DNA of 33,608 bases from Bacillota bacterium (GTDB taxonomy: Bacteria > Bacillota > Bacilli > Paenibacillales > NBRC-103111), in assembly GCA_023386955.1 (NCBI GenBank), contig JAEWIS010000045.1, forward strand, positions 1 through 33,608, in the 5' to 3' direction. How positions within the stretch are numbered: the first letter of the stretch is position 1; each line of letters begins with the position of its first letter. The position numbers and the translations under genes are program-made. The notes beneath the pieces were generated by a model. It ran no database searches and was not told the origin of the DNA. It saw only the letters and a program-made list of their open reading frames with translations. Positions 1-7,404 of this stretch are shown here, piece after piece.

Positions 1-48
1 GCCTTTTGATTCGTAGTCAAACGCTCTATCCAGCTGAGCTAAGGGTGC
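1..48 (-). tRNA. tRNA-Arg (ACG), 3' part cut by window edge
   Basis: Read on the minus strand, the 5' half of a tRNA is visible: acceptor strand GCACCCT, D-arm TAGCTCAGCTGGATAGAGC, and anticodon loop TGACTACGAA with anticodon ACG. The variable, T-arm and 3' acceptor parts lie beyond the window. It follows tRNA-Gly by three bases, so both are probably one transcript. Confidence 0.93.
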
Positions 49-51
49 ATA

Positions 52-126
52 TGGAGCGGACGAAGGGATTCGAACCCTCGACCCTCGCCTTGGCAAGGCG
101 ATGCTCTACCACTGAGCCACGTCCGC
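52..126 (-). tRNA. tRNA-Gly (GCC)
   Basis: A complete cloverleaf on the minus strand: acceptor GCGGACG, D-arm TGGCTCAGTGGTAGAGCA, anticodon stem TCGCC/GGCGA with loop TTGCCAA (anticodon GCC), T-arm GGGTTCGAATCCC, and an encoded CCA end. It is the first gene of the small leftward tRNA transcript that continues into tRNA-Arg. Confidence 0.97.
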
Positions 127-150
127 ATCTGATTTTTACTCAGGAATATC

Positions 151-179
151 AGTATAGCATCATGTGTGAGAAAAGACAA
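151..179 (-). promoter_or_regulatory. Sigma-A promoter of the tRNA-Gly/tRNA-Arg transcript
   Basis: On the minus strand a -35 TTGTCT (174-179) and a -10 TATACT (151-156) are separated by exactly 17 bases, 24 bases upstream of the tRNA-Gly 5' end. The distance and strength fit a stable-RNA promoter. Confidence 0.7.
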
Positions 180-236
180 GCATTTTTGTTAGGAGAAATC
201 GGCTCATACGCCCTCGTATGGTGGGTGGCTCTTCAT

Positions 237-416
237 GCGGACAGGGAATCCGTTATTTGGCCAAAAACCGGGCTTTGCGTGATTTCGCGGACACACGGTA
301 CGTTATTTCACCATCCCTCCGCCCAAACAAGCTTTTATCAGGCAGATAACGGATCCTGTGTCCGCTTACCCTGACATCTAACCCTTTACGGGCCAATAAC
401 GGCTTCTCTGTCCGTT
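237..416. repeat. Intergenic repeat cluster 1 (four 24-bp units, two forward and two reverse)
   Basis: Units lie at 237-260 and 287-310 (forward) and at 342-365 and 393-416 (reverse complement). Put in one orientation, all four read roughly ACGGACA, an 8-9 base variable core, then CGTTATTTGG. The cores differ, but GGACA and GTTAT are in every copy. This fills most of the stretch between the tRNA promoter and the rubrerythrin terminator. Open reading frames across it have no family resemblance and I do not call a gene here. The same style of element recurs at three other places in this window. Confidence 0.7.
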
Positions 417-440
417 TAGACCGTGAGCCAGCCAGGTCAA

Positions 441-473
441 TAATAAAAGGTGCAAAGCCAATGGCTCTGCACC
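441..473 (-). terminator. Rho-independent terminator of the rubrerythrin gene
   Basis: On the minus strand an 11-base stem (GGTGCAGAGCC / GGCTTTGCACC) with a 3-base loop is followed by TTTTATTATT. It begins 20 bases after the rubrerythrin stop codon. Confidence 0.85.
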
Positions 474-492
474 CTATGCCGCCGGATCGCAA

Positions 493-1086
493 TTAATAAT
501 TTTCGCTGGCTACCTCGAAATAGTCTTTTTCAGCCTGACAGGCCGGGCATTTCCCGGGAGCCGCCGGACCCTCGTGGATATAGCCGCACTTGTCGCATTT
601 CCATTGGACCTTTTCTTCCTTCTTGAAAACGGCGTCCGTTTCCACATTGGCATACAGCTTGCGGTACCGCTCCTCATGATGCTTCTCGACAGAAGCGATC
701 AGCTTGAAAGCGCCGGCCACCTCCGGGAAACCCTCTTCCTGGGCCACCTTGGCAAATGCCGGATAATGCTCGGTCCATTCTTCATTTTCGCCCTGGGCGG
801 CTGCCGCCAGATTATCAAGCGTGGTGCCCAGTGCAACCGGATAAGCAGCGTGAATTTCAAGACCGACGGGAAGCTCACCATCGAAGCCCGCTACCAGCAG
901 ATTGTAAAAGCGTTTGGCATGCTCTCTCTCATTTTCTGCAGTTTCCATAAAGATTTTTTTGATTTGATGGTAACCTTCCTTCTCCGCTACCTCCGAGAAA
1001 AAGGTGTACCGGCTTCTGGCTTGGGATTCCCCGGCAAAAGCCTTCAGCAGATTCTCTGCCGTTTGTGTGCCTATTAAGCTTTTCAT
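493..1086 (-). CDS. Rubrerythrin (non-haem di-iron peroxidase with rubredoxin tail)
   Basis: The 197-residue product has the full rubrerythrin layout. The N-terminal four-helix ferritin-like domain (about residues 1-150) carries the diiron ligands in [20 protein letters not shown] and a second EKHHEER helix. The C-terminal rubredoxin-like module has a CDKCG knuckle and a later CPAC knuckle to hold one iron. The family reduces hydrogen peroxide in the cytoplasm using electrons from rubredoxin or NAD(P)H-linked partners. The start at 1086 is chosen because GGAGG sits 8 bases upstream; the in-frame ATG at 1101 overlaps that ribosome binding site. The gene is monocistronic, with a strong terminator behind it. 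I saw no convincing PerR box upstream. Confidence 0.95.
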   Translation of the reverse strand: MKSLIGTQTAENLLKAFAGESQARSRYTFFSEVAEKEGYHQIKKIFMETAENEREHAKRFYNLLVAGFDGELPVGLEIHAAYPVALGTTLDNLAAAAQGENEEWTEHYPAFAKVAQEEGFPEVAGAFKLIASVEKHHEERYRKLYANVETDAVFKKEEKVQWKCDKCGYIHEGPAAPGKCPACQAEKDYFEVASENY

Positions 1087-1319
1087 TGTGTTATCCTCCA
1101 TGTTTCTCTATCTATAAATATATGTATCAAAACTCCTTCTATATTGTACCATGTTTCACAAGGATAAATCGCTATGCGGCAAAGGTTAGCCAATCGTTCA
1201 TATTTCGGAGCCGTTCTGCGCGTCGGACTCCCCAACACCGGCAGAATCCGGTACAATAGACAGGCGGCCTGCTGTGGCGGACCTGCTTTCCATTACGTAC
1301 ATTAGAAAGGAAACCTTGT

Positions 1320-3338
1320 ATGCGTTCCAAGCCATCTTTATACAATCAGACTGCCTTGACCCTGCAATTTAATTTCACATCCGATACGAAATCAGGCTAC
1401 ATCCAGGTCCAAAACCATGGTGAACCGCCTGCATACGATGAAACCCGGGGCTGGGGCTTTGTCCGCGAAACCTGCGCGGTTCCGCCGCGGCCGGTACAAT
1501 GGGAGGGTATTACAGCGGAAGCAACAGGCTTCTATGCCGCCGCCCAGGATTTTGATGCTCCCGCCGGATTGGAGCAGGAGCATTACAACCGCTTCGGAAT
1601 GGCTTTCCGGATGCGTATTCCCCCCGGAGCCTACCAGATTGAGGTCATCACCGCCACTCCTCCGGAGACAACAGATGTGTCCGTTTCCGGTATGCACCCG
1701 GGCCGGCTCTTGGACAAAGGTTACTGGGATGCCGCGGGTCTTGTCCCTATCCGCCATCACGCCTCCCGTTCCACTTCCTCCACCGAACAACTGTGGCGCT
1801 GCCATTATGTAAACGGGCGAAATTTCCTGGATATTGAAATTGAGCCCACCCAGCCCGATTCCGCCGTAGGAATCAGGGAAATCCGGATTACCGCACTTCC
1901 TCTTCCGGAACGGCCGGCTGGTGTGCTCCCCGCCGTCTATACCCTTGGGGACTCCACGGTCAAATCCTATACCTTCGAGGAAGCCCCCCTCTGCGGCTGG
2001 GGACAGGTGTTTGACGATCTGTTCGATCTGGACCGGGTTCGGGTCATCAACTACTCTATGGGCGGCCGCTCCTTCAAAAACAGCTACTGGGAAGGCCGGT
2101 TTAATGATCTCCTGCTCTCCTCCTATCCCGGTGACTACCTCCTGCTCCAATCCGGCCACAATGATGAACGGCAGGATGAGCTGCACCGCTTCGGCCGGGG
2201 CAATACGGAGGTCACCTACGAAGAGTACCTGCGGGAGGTGTATCTGCCCGCCATCCGCTCCCGCGGCGTAATTCCCGTATTGGTTACCCCGGTATCCCGG
2301 GTGAACGGGAAGGCGCAGCCGGGTGATGTGTTCGCCGATTCCTTCCAGACCCGGCGGTTTCCCGTCATCATGAGGCAGGTGGCCCATGAAGAGGGAATCA
2401 CACTGTTGGATTTAAACGCCCGTAGCGTAGAGTATTACAACGAAATTGGAGCGGAAGCCACCATCGCCCTGTTTATGTCCCTGGAAGCCGGGGAAACGCC
2501 GGGCAAAACCAATGACGGCAGCTTCGCCAACGGCCACCCCGCCAACAAAATCGACGCCACCCACTACAAGGAAGCGTTGGCCCGGCAATTGGCCCGTATG
2601 GTAGCGGAAGAGCTGGCGGAGACAGGCTCCCGGGGAGACCGGACAGCCGCTGCCATTGCTGCATTCCTGCGGCCTGAGGTGAAAGCCGCCATAACGGGGC
2701 ATAATTGGGCTCCGCTCTTTCCCCAGATGGCCGCAGACACTACCACCGGACGGGGCGCTTATTACCGGAACCAGATTGAGAAGCTGCTTCAACTGGGCGT
2801 GCTGGAGAAGAATGCGGACAACTGCTTCCGTCCGCTTGAACCCATGAATATGGAGGAATTTGCCCGCGCACTAACTAAGGTTCTGGGTATAACCACTCCC
2901 TCAATCTCCGGCTTCCCCTCCGGAGACCTGACCCGGGAATGTATGGGTGTGCTGCTGGCCAGAGGATATCACGCCGCATTTACCGCAAAACCCGCCTATA
3001 TGACGGACTATAACGGAGCCACTCTTTTGCCCGGCATGCCCGGTTATGATCCCAATCTGAGCTCCGGCGCCCAAGGTGTCCGATATGATCCGCTGGTTCC
3101 GTGGGAGCAGCTGAAGGACAAGGACCAGGCGGATGCCAAGCTGGCTCCGGAGCTGAAGGACGCATATGAGCTGGGGCTGATCCGCTCCGAAAACAGCCTT
3201 GTCCGCGGCCGTATGGAGAACAGCGACCTGTTGGAGCCCAAGTTAACCGTCACCCGGGAAAAAGCCGCCAAGACCCTTTATTTCATGTGGGTGCTGGCCC
3301 GTCCCGTTAAGCAGGAGAATGACTTGGCTCATTTATAA
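1320..3338 (+). CDS. CE12-type SGNH esterase (rhamnogalacturonan acetylesterase-like) with SLH-like C-terminus
   Basis: A 672-residue protein in three parts. Residues 1-200 form an N-terminal beta-rich module of the kind that precedes some CE12 catalytic domains. Residues 203-430 are the SGNH hydrolase: block I GDST (nucleophile Ser212), NYSMGGRS (oxyanion Gly249), SGHND (Asn281), and DATHY giving catalytic Asp412 and His415. CE12 members remove acetyl groups from rhamnogalacturonan or xylan. Residues about 505-550 and 630-665 resemble divergent SLH repeats (QIEKLLQLGVLEKNADNCF and a later VTREKAAKTL). No signal peptide is seen, so the protein should be cytosolic, which is odd for SLH modules. 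AAGGA lies 8 bases before the ATG. Substrate is inferred from family and neighbours only. Confidence 0.82.
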   Translation: MRSKPSLYNQTALTLQFNFTSDTKSGYIQVQNHGEPPAYDETRGWGFVRETCAVPPRPVQWEGITAEATGFYAAAQDFDAPAGLEQEHYNRFGMAFRMRIPPGAYQIEVITATPPETTDVSVSGMHPGRLLDKGYWDAAGLVPIRHHASRSTSSTEQLWRCHYVNGRNFLDIEIEPTQPDSAVGIREIRITALPLPERPAGVLPAVYTLGDSTVKSYTFEEAPLCGWGQVFDDLFDLDRVRVINYSMGGRSFKNSYWEGRFNDLLLSSYPGDYLLLQSGHNDERQDELHRFGRGNTEVTYEEYLREVYLPAIRSRGVIPVLVTPVSRVNGKAQPGDVFADSFQTRRFPVIMRQVAHEEGITLLDLNARSVEYYNEIGAEATIALFMSLEAGETPGKTNDGSFANGHPANKIDATHYKEALARQLARMVAEELAETGSRGDRTAAAIAAFLRPEVKAAITGHNWAPLFPQMAADTTTGRGAYYRNQIEKLLQLGVLEKNADNCFRPLEPMNMEEFARALTKVLGITTPSISGFPSGDLTRECMGVLLARGYHAAFTAKPAYMTDYNGATLLPGMPGYDPNLSSGAQGVRYDPLVPWEQLKDKDQADAKLAPELKDAYELGLIRSENSLVRGRMENSDLLEPKLTVTREKAAKTLYFMWVLARPVKQENDLAHL

Positions 3339-3349
3339 CCTGCAAAACG

Positions 3350-3387
3350 AAACACCGCCTTCGGGCTCAAACCGGGGCGGTGTTTTT
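3350..3387. terminator. Terminator between the convergent esterase and solute-binding protein genes
   Basis: AACACCGCC pairs with GGCGGTGTT. Poly-T follows on the plus strand, and a short A/T-rich stretch also follows the stem on the minus strand. It lies between the two convergent stop codons and probably serves both genes. Confidence 0.85.
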
Positions 3388-3391
3388 GTAG

Positions 3392-4906
3392 TCAGCGCAT
3401 CACGCGGCTGTACGCCTCCTTATATTCCCGGGCAATTTGGTTCCCGCCGGCCAGCCGCCAGCGCTCCACCTCCGCCTTCCAGCCCTCCTCGTCAATTTTC
3501 CCCATGATATAGAGGGTCTGGGCATCGGCAATCTGCAGTTCCAGCTCCTTGCCCCGCTCCGCATACGTAGGGGAATCCAGCGTCAGCGCCGGATTAGGAA
3601 CGGCGTACTGATCGTTCTCATAGCCGATCTGCTTGCTTTTGCGGGCCAGCGCCGTATCCTTGGAGGGTCTGTCCATATGATACTGCTCATCCCGGTTGGG
3701 GAAGGTGTCCCGGTATGGCTTGACCTCCCGGTAGTCCAGATCCTTGTCCAACGGAACCGTAAACTCTCCCTCTACTCTGTAGTGCCTGCCTTCCACACCC
3801 TTCACCAGCACATTAACCATAGGCGGATCCAACAGCTTGTCCAGAAAACTCAGGATCTGCCGGAGCTCCTGCTCGGTTTTGACAGCGCTTTTCGGAAAAA
3901 CCAGCATCCCCGCATTGCCGCCTTCATCGGGTACGCGGATACCACGGGGGCCCTCCAGCGGCGCACTGTCCACCCGAGCGGTGGGATTCAGCTTTTCCAG
4001 CCGGTTTTGGATCGTCTGGGCATTGCCCCCGGTCAAGCGGAAGGCGGCTTTGCCGGATTCGTAAGCCCTGTCAATGGTAGAGGCGTCCACCACGGCGAAG
4101 TCCGGGTTGATCAGCTTCTCGGCATAGAGCCGCCGGAACAGCTTCAGGGTATCCAAATATTCCGGAGCAGCAAATTCGGGGATGAAGTTCCCCGCCTGAT
4201 CCACTCCCCATTTGTTCGGGGCCCCCTGTGCAACCGCAAACCGGCTTAAGGTGGAGGCTGTGCCCTGGTTGTAATTTTTGTCCAGCATCATGCCGTAGGT
4301 GTCCTGCTTGCCGTTGCCATCAGGATCCTCCAGTGTGCCTGCACGGATTACCCGGTACCAATCCTCCAGAGTTACCGGCAGCGTCCCGCCTTGGGCGTCC
4401 AGCCAATCCTTACGGTACACAAGGGAAACCCGGCCCATGTTACGGAACAGGGGAATGCCGTACAGCTTGCCCTCCACCGCCACATTGTCAAAGAAGGCCC
4501 GGGGCTGGGCGGAGAAGTTCCGGTACTGCTGCAGATAAGGGCCGATCTCCCAGAACAATCCCGCCGCAAGCGAGCCGATCACGGCAGGGGTGTAGTTCAC
4601 CTTCAGAAGCTTGGGCAGCTCCCGGGACGCAATCATCACATTAATCTTGTCGTCGTATGCAGTGGACGGTACCCACCCGATCTTCAACCGGACACCGGTA
4701 TACGCCTGAATGGCCTGCTCGATGGGATTGCCCTCCTTGGGGATTTCCCCAACCTGGTTGGTCACCATGCTGAGTGTCACAACCGGCTCCTCTTCAACCC
4801 GGGTTCCGGCTCCGCCGCCATTCCCCCTAAGCCCATATGCGGCCACAGCCGTCACAAAGACTCCTGCCACTGTCACTGCAGATAACACGGCCAGCCTTTG
4901 TCTCAT
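3392..4906 (-). CDS. Extracellular solute-binding protein (family 1, LplA/YtcQ-like) without a lipobox
   Basis: A 504-residue protein with an N-terminal hydrophobic segment (about residues 5-25) ending near AVAAYG, a Gly-rich linker, and a family-1 binding-protein fold: LSMVTNQVGE, a DPDGNGKQDTYG motif typical of Paenibacillus oligosaccharide binders, and a long C-terminal helical part. Homologues are normally lipoproteins with a Cys at the signal cleavage site. I see no cysteine anywhere in this protein, so it is either released or held by an uncleaved N-terminal segment. The start overlaps the stop of the upstream AraC sensor by ATGA and has GGAGGGGAGGAG just upstream, so the two are translationally coupled. 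No ABC permease or ATPase lies next to it. The ligand is unknown; a plant oligosaccharide is likely from context. Confidence 0.85.
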   Translation of the reverse strand: MRQRLAVLSAVTVAGVFVTAVAAYGLRGNGGGAGTRVEEEPVVTLSMVTNQVGEIPKEGNPIEQAIQAYTGVRLKIGWVPSTAYDDKINVMIASRELPKLLKVNYTPAVIGSLAAGLFWEIGPYLQQYRNFSAQPRAFFDNVAVEGKLYGIPLFRNMGRVSLVYRKDWLDAQGGTLPVTLEDWYRVIRAGTLEDPDGNGKQDTYGMMLDKNYNQGTASTLSRFAVAQGAPNKWGVDQAGNFIPEFAAPEYLDTLKLFRRLYAEKLINPDFAVVDASTIDRAYESGKAAFRLTGGNAQTIQNRLEKLNPTARVDSAPLEGPRGIRVPDEGGNAGMLVFPKSAVKTEQELRQILSFLDKLLDPPMVNVLVKGVEGRHYRVEGEFTVPLDKDLDYREVKPYRDTFPNRDEQYHMDRPSKDTALARKSKQIGYENDQYAVPNPALTLDSPTYAERGKELELQIADAQTLYIMGKIDEEGWKAEVERWRLAGGNQIAREYKEAYSRVMR

Positions 4907-7296
4907 GGCTCCTCCCCTCCTTCCGCCGCATCCTGCGCGGTACTGCCGCCGCCCTTGTCAGCATGCTCCCGGTACTGGCCCGGAGTAATCCCGTGCACCT
5001 TGCGGAAGCTGCGGATAAACGCGCTGTTGTTCTTATATTGAAGCTTGGCGCCGATCTCCGCGATCTTCAAATCTGTAGTTTGCAGCAGAATTTTGGCCAT
5101 ATTCATCCGGTACTCCGACACATAGTCGCTAAAGGCAATGCCCATTTCTTTTTTGAACACACGGCTCAGGTAAAAAGGGTGAAAATGCATCATGGCCGCA
5201 CAGGATTCCAGCGACAGCTCCTTGTCGTAATGGCTGTGGATGATGTCGGCCATTTGCTGGGCGATATTGGTATATTGATGCTCATTGCGTTCAGTGAGCA
5301 GTTGGATCAGCGGGGCAAACAGCCTGGTCTGGAACCATTGGAGCAGCTCCTCTCGGGTTTGCAGCCGCAGAAACCGCTGGATTTCCTTTTCCCCCTCGAG
5401 AACCTGATGAACGGGAACACCCTGATCCTGGGCAATCTCCAACAGCCGCATGGCCAGCTGCAGGAGCGGGATATGATACTCCGCCCGGTCGCTGCTTTCA
5501 TCCAAGAGCATACCCATATACTCCCGCAGCTCCTCCTCCGCTTTGTGAGGCTTCAGCTCCCGGACGGATTGGGCCAGCTGCTCCTCCACCAGCTTCAGCC
5601 GGGAATAAACGGCAGCCCCAGAACCCTTCCTAATCACAAAATCATCGTAATGCACAATAATGTCCGTTCCAAGATTGATCCGTGCCTTCAGCGCAGCCAC
5701 GCTCTCTCCGTACGCGCTGACAGTGCCCGAGAGGTGGGTAAAGGGCCGGCTTAGCCCAATGCTCACCTGGAATTTCAGGTAATGGGCTACCTGGGAGCGG
5801 ACGATTTCCGCGAAGCTGTAGAGGATGGCTTTCCCCGTTTCCTGGTCATCCGTCTCCAGTGCCAGCAGCGTCACCTGGGAATCATTCAGGAGGATGGGAT
5901 TGAAGCGGGAATGGGCAGGCAATAGCTCCTCCACCATATTGTTGACGGCGAACAAAAGCAGCTCCCGGTCCTGCTCCTGAAAACGGCTGTCCGGCATGAG
6001 ATCGATTTGCAGAGCCAGCACACCAAGGCTTTTCCATTGGGCGGGAAAGCCATACAGGGCGGATTTGCGCATATATTCATCATCCGACATCTGGCCTGTA
6101 AACAGCTTCAGCATATAAAATTCCCGCAAGTGGGCAGTTTGTGATTTCATCTCCTTGTCCAGCCGGTTGCGGGAGGTGGAGAGAAACTGCAGGCTCTCCC
6201 GGATCTGCTCCAGCTCGTTTTGGCCCGTGCGGTCCAAACCATCCCCTGGCGCTATCCCCTTGGAGAATTCCAATAAACGGCGGATCGGGCGGTACATGTG
6301 ACGGGTGCCCAGGAGCGACAGCAGCAGAACAACGGTAAGAATCAACAGGCAGGCCAGCACAGTGGCCCAGGCAATTTTGGAGCTTTCCCGGGTGATATCA
6401 GCTACAGAAACCGCAGAAACGTATGTCCAGCCGTTCAAGCTGGAGGTCCGGTAGGTAATGCCCGCCTTGTGGCCGTTTAATTCCGAATAGAAAAATCCGG
6501 TCACCGGCTCCAGCCCTGCCGCTCCCTCCTCCGAAAGCCGGCTAACCTGACTGGAGATACGGAGATTGATAGCTTCATAGTGACGCATTTCCTCCACCGG
6601 GGAAAGGAAAGCGCTGCCACTTCGATCCAGAATATATTGGGTGCCCAGGGCATTATCCGGTGTCAGCAGGCTCCTGATATCCGCGGCGGAAATTTGCAGC
6701 ACCAGCAATCCTTTTGGCGTGGTGCTGCCGGGAATCATGGGGATTTTTTGGACCAGCCGGATCATATCCGCAGGGTTAGCCACAGCTTCCTCTTCCTCTG
6801 CCCCTGGCGTTCTGCCAAGACTGCCAACGCTGTTGAGACTGCCGGAGGACCAGAAGAAATCCCGGCCGTTCCGGGCATATGACAGAAATTCAGCACTTTC
6901 AGGGTGGTCCCACAGCGTCTCCAACGCCTGATGGTTAATCATCCAGTTATGCTCCAGATTCACCAGATAGGCCTGATTGATAATCGTTTGGGTCTGCAGT
7001 TGGAATAGCTCGGTCATGAGGCTGCGCACGTCCCTAAAGTCCTCTGCCGTCATCGGCTTGTCCATGGCCGCCTTGACCAGGCTGGAAGTGGCGAACTGCA
7101 TGGCCGACATCTCCATAGAGCGCAACGTCTGCTCCACTCGGAGCTGGGTCTGGGCCAGCAGCTGCTCATTGGCTTCATTTACTTTGTTTTTAATATCATG
7201 GGCAGCGATGTAATAAGAGATGACTCCGATCAAAATCGCAGGCAGCGCTCCCAAGAGCAGACTGTACATTAATAAACGGGTCAGGTATTTATGCAT
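4903..7296 (-). CDS. Membrane-bound AraC-family regulator with extracellular sensor (YtdP-like)
   Basis: A 797-residue one-component sensor. Hydrophobic segments at about residues 7-32 and 308-331 flank a roughly 275-residue extracytoplasmic region that resembles a Cache-type sensor. The cytoplasmic part includes a GGDEF-like remnant-sized middle region. The C-terminal 100 residues form an AraC double helix-turn-helix (LESCAAMMHFHPFYLSRVFK, then KIAEIGAKL and SAFIRSFRKVHGITPGQYR). The start at 7296 is preferred because a G-rich GAAGGGG ribosome binding site precedes it; an upstream in-frame ATG at 7323 has none. It overlaps the solute-binding protein gene by four bases. B. subtilis has a comparable arrangement at ytdP/ytcQ (from memory). 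It probably activates local carbohydrate genes when ligand or loaded binding protein is sensed outside; that role is inferred. Confidence 0.88.
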   Translation of the reverse strand: MHKYLTRLLMYSLLLGALPAILIGVISYYIAAHDIKNKVNEANEQLLAQTQLRVEQTLRSMEMSAMQFATSSLVKAAMDKPMTAEDFRDVRSLMTELFQLQTQTIINQAYLVNLEHNWMINHQALETLWDHPESAEFLSYARNGRDFFWSSGSLNSVGSLGRTPGAEEEEAVANPADMIRLVQKIPMIPGSTTPKGLLVLQISAADIRSLLTPDNALGTQYILDRSGSAFLSPVEEMRHYEAINLRISSQVSRLSEEGAAGLEPVTGFFYSELNGHKAGITYRTSSLNGWTYVSAVSVADITRESSKIAWATVLACLLILTVVLLLSLLGTRHMYRPIRRLLEFSKGIAPGDGLDRTGQNELEQIRESLQFLSTSRNRLDKEMKSQTAHLREFYMLKLFTGQMSDDEYMRKSALYGFPAQWKSLGVLALQIDLMPDSRFQEQDRELLLFAVNNMVEELLPAHSRFNPILLNDSQVTLLALETDDQETGKAILYSFAEIVRSQVAHYLKFQVSIGLSRPFTHLSGTVSAYGESVAALKARINLGTDIIVHYDDFVIRKGSGAAVYSRLKLVEEQLAQSVRELKPHKAEEELREYMGMLLDESSDRAEYHIPLLQLAMRLLEIAQDQGVPVHQVLEGEKEIQRFLRLQTREELLQWFQTRLFAPLIQLLTERNEHQYTNIAQQMADIIHSHYDKELSLESCAAMMHFHPFYLSRVFKKEMGIAFSDYVSEYRMNMAKILLQTTDLKIAEIGAKLQYKNNSAFIRSFRKVHGITPGQYREHADKGGGSTAQDAAEGGEEP

Positions 7297-7351
7297 GGGC
7301 GGCCCCCCCCTTCTCTGCAGCATGCACCTCTTCGAACAGTCCGGTTACAGG

Positions 7352-7390
7352 AAAAGCAGCCCTACCGCAAGAAATGGCCGGCAGGGCTGC
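7352..7390 (-). terminator. Terminator of the GH43 operon
   Basis: On the minus strand GCAGCCCT and AGGGCTGC form an 8-bp stem, followed by TTTTCC. It starts 14 bases after the stop of the downstream GH43 gene. It also lies immediately upstream of the AraC-sensor gene, separating the two transcription units. Confidence 0.75.
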
Positions 7391-7404
7391 AAACTGGACA
7401 CGTG

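Noticed and set aside
6..374. Open reading frame across the tRNA-Gly and repeat region
   Set aside because: It runs through a tRNA gene and the repeat cluster, has no ribosome binding site, and its product resembles no family.
253..492. 79-residue minus-strand frame downstream of rubrerythrin
   Set aside because: It starts inside the rubrerythrin terminator region and is made of repeat units; no ribosome binding site.
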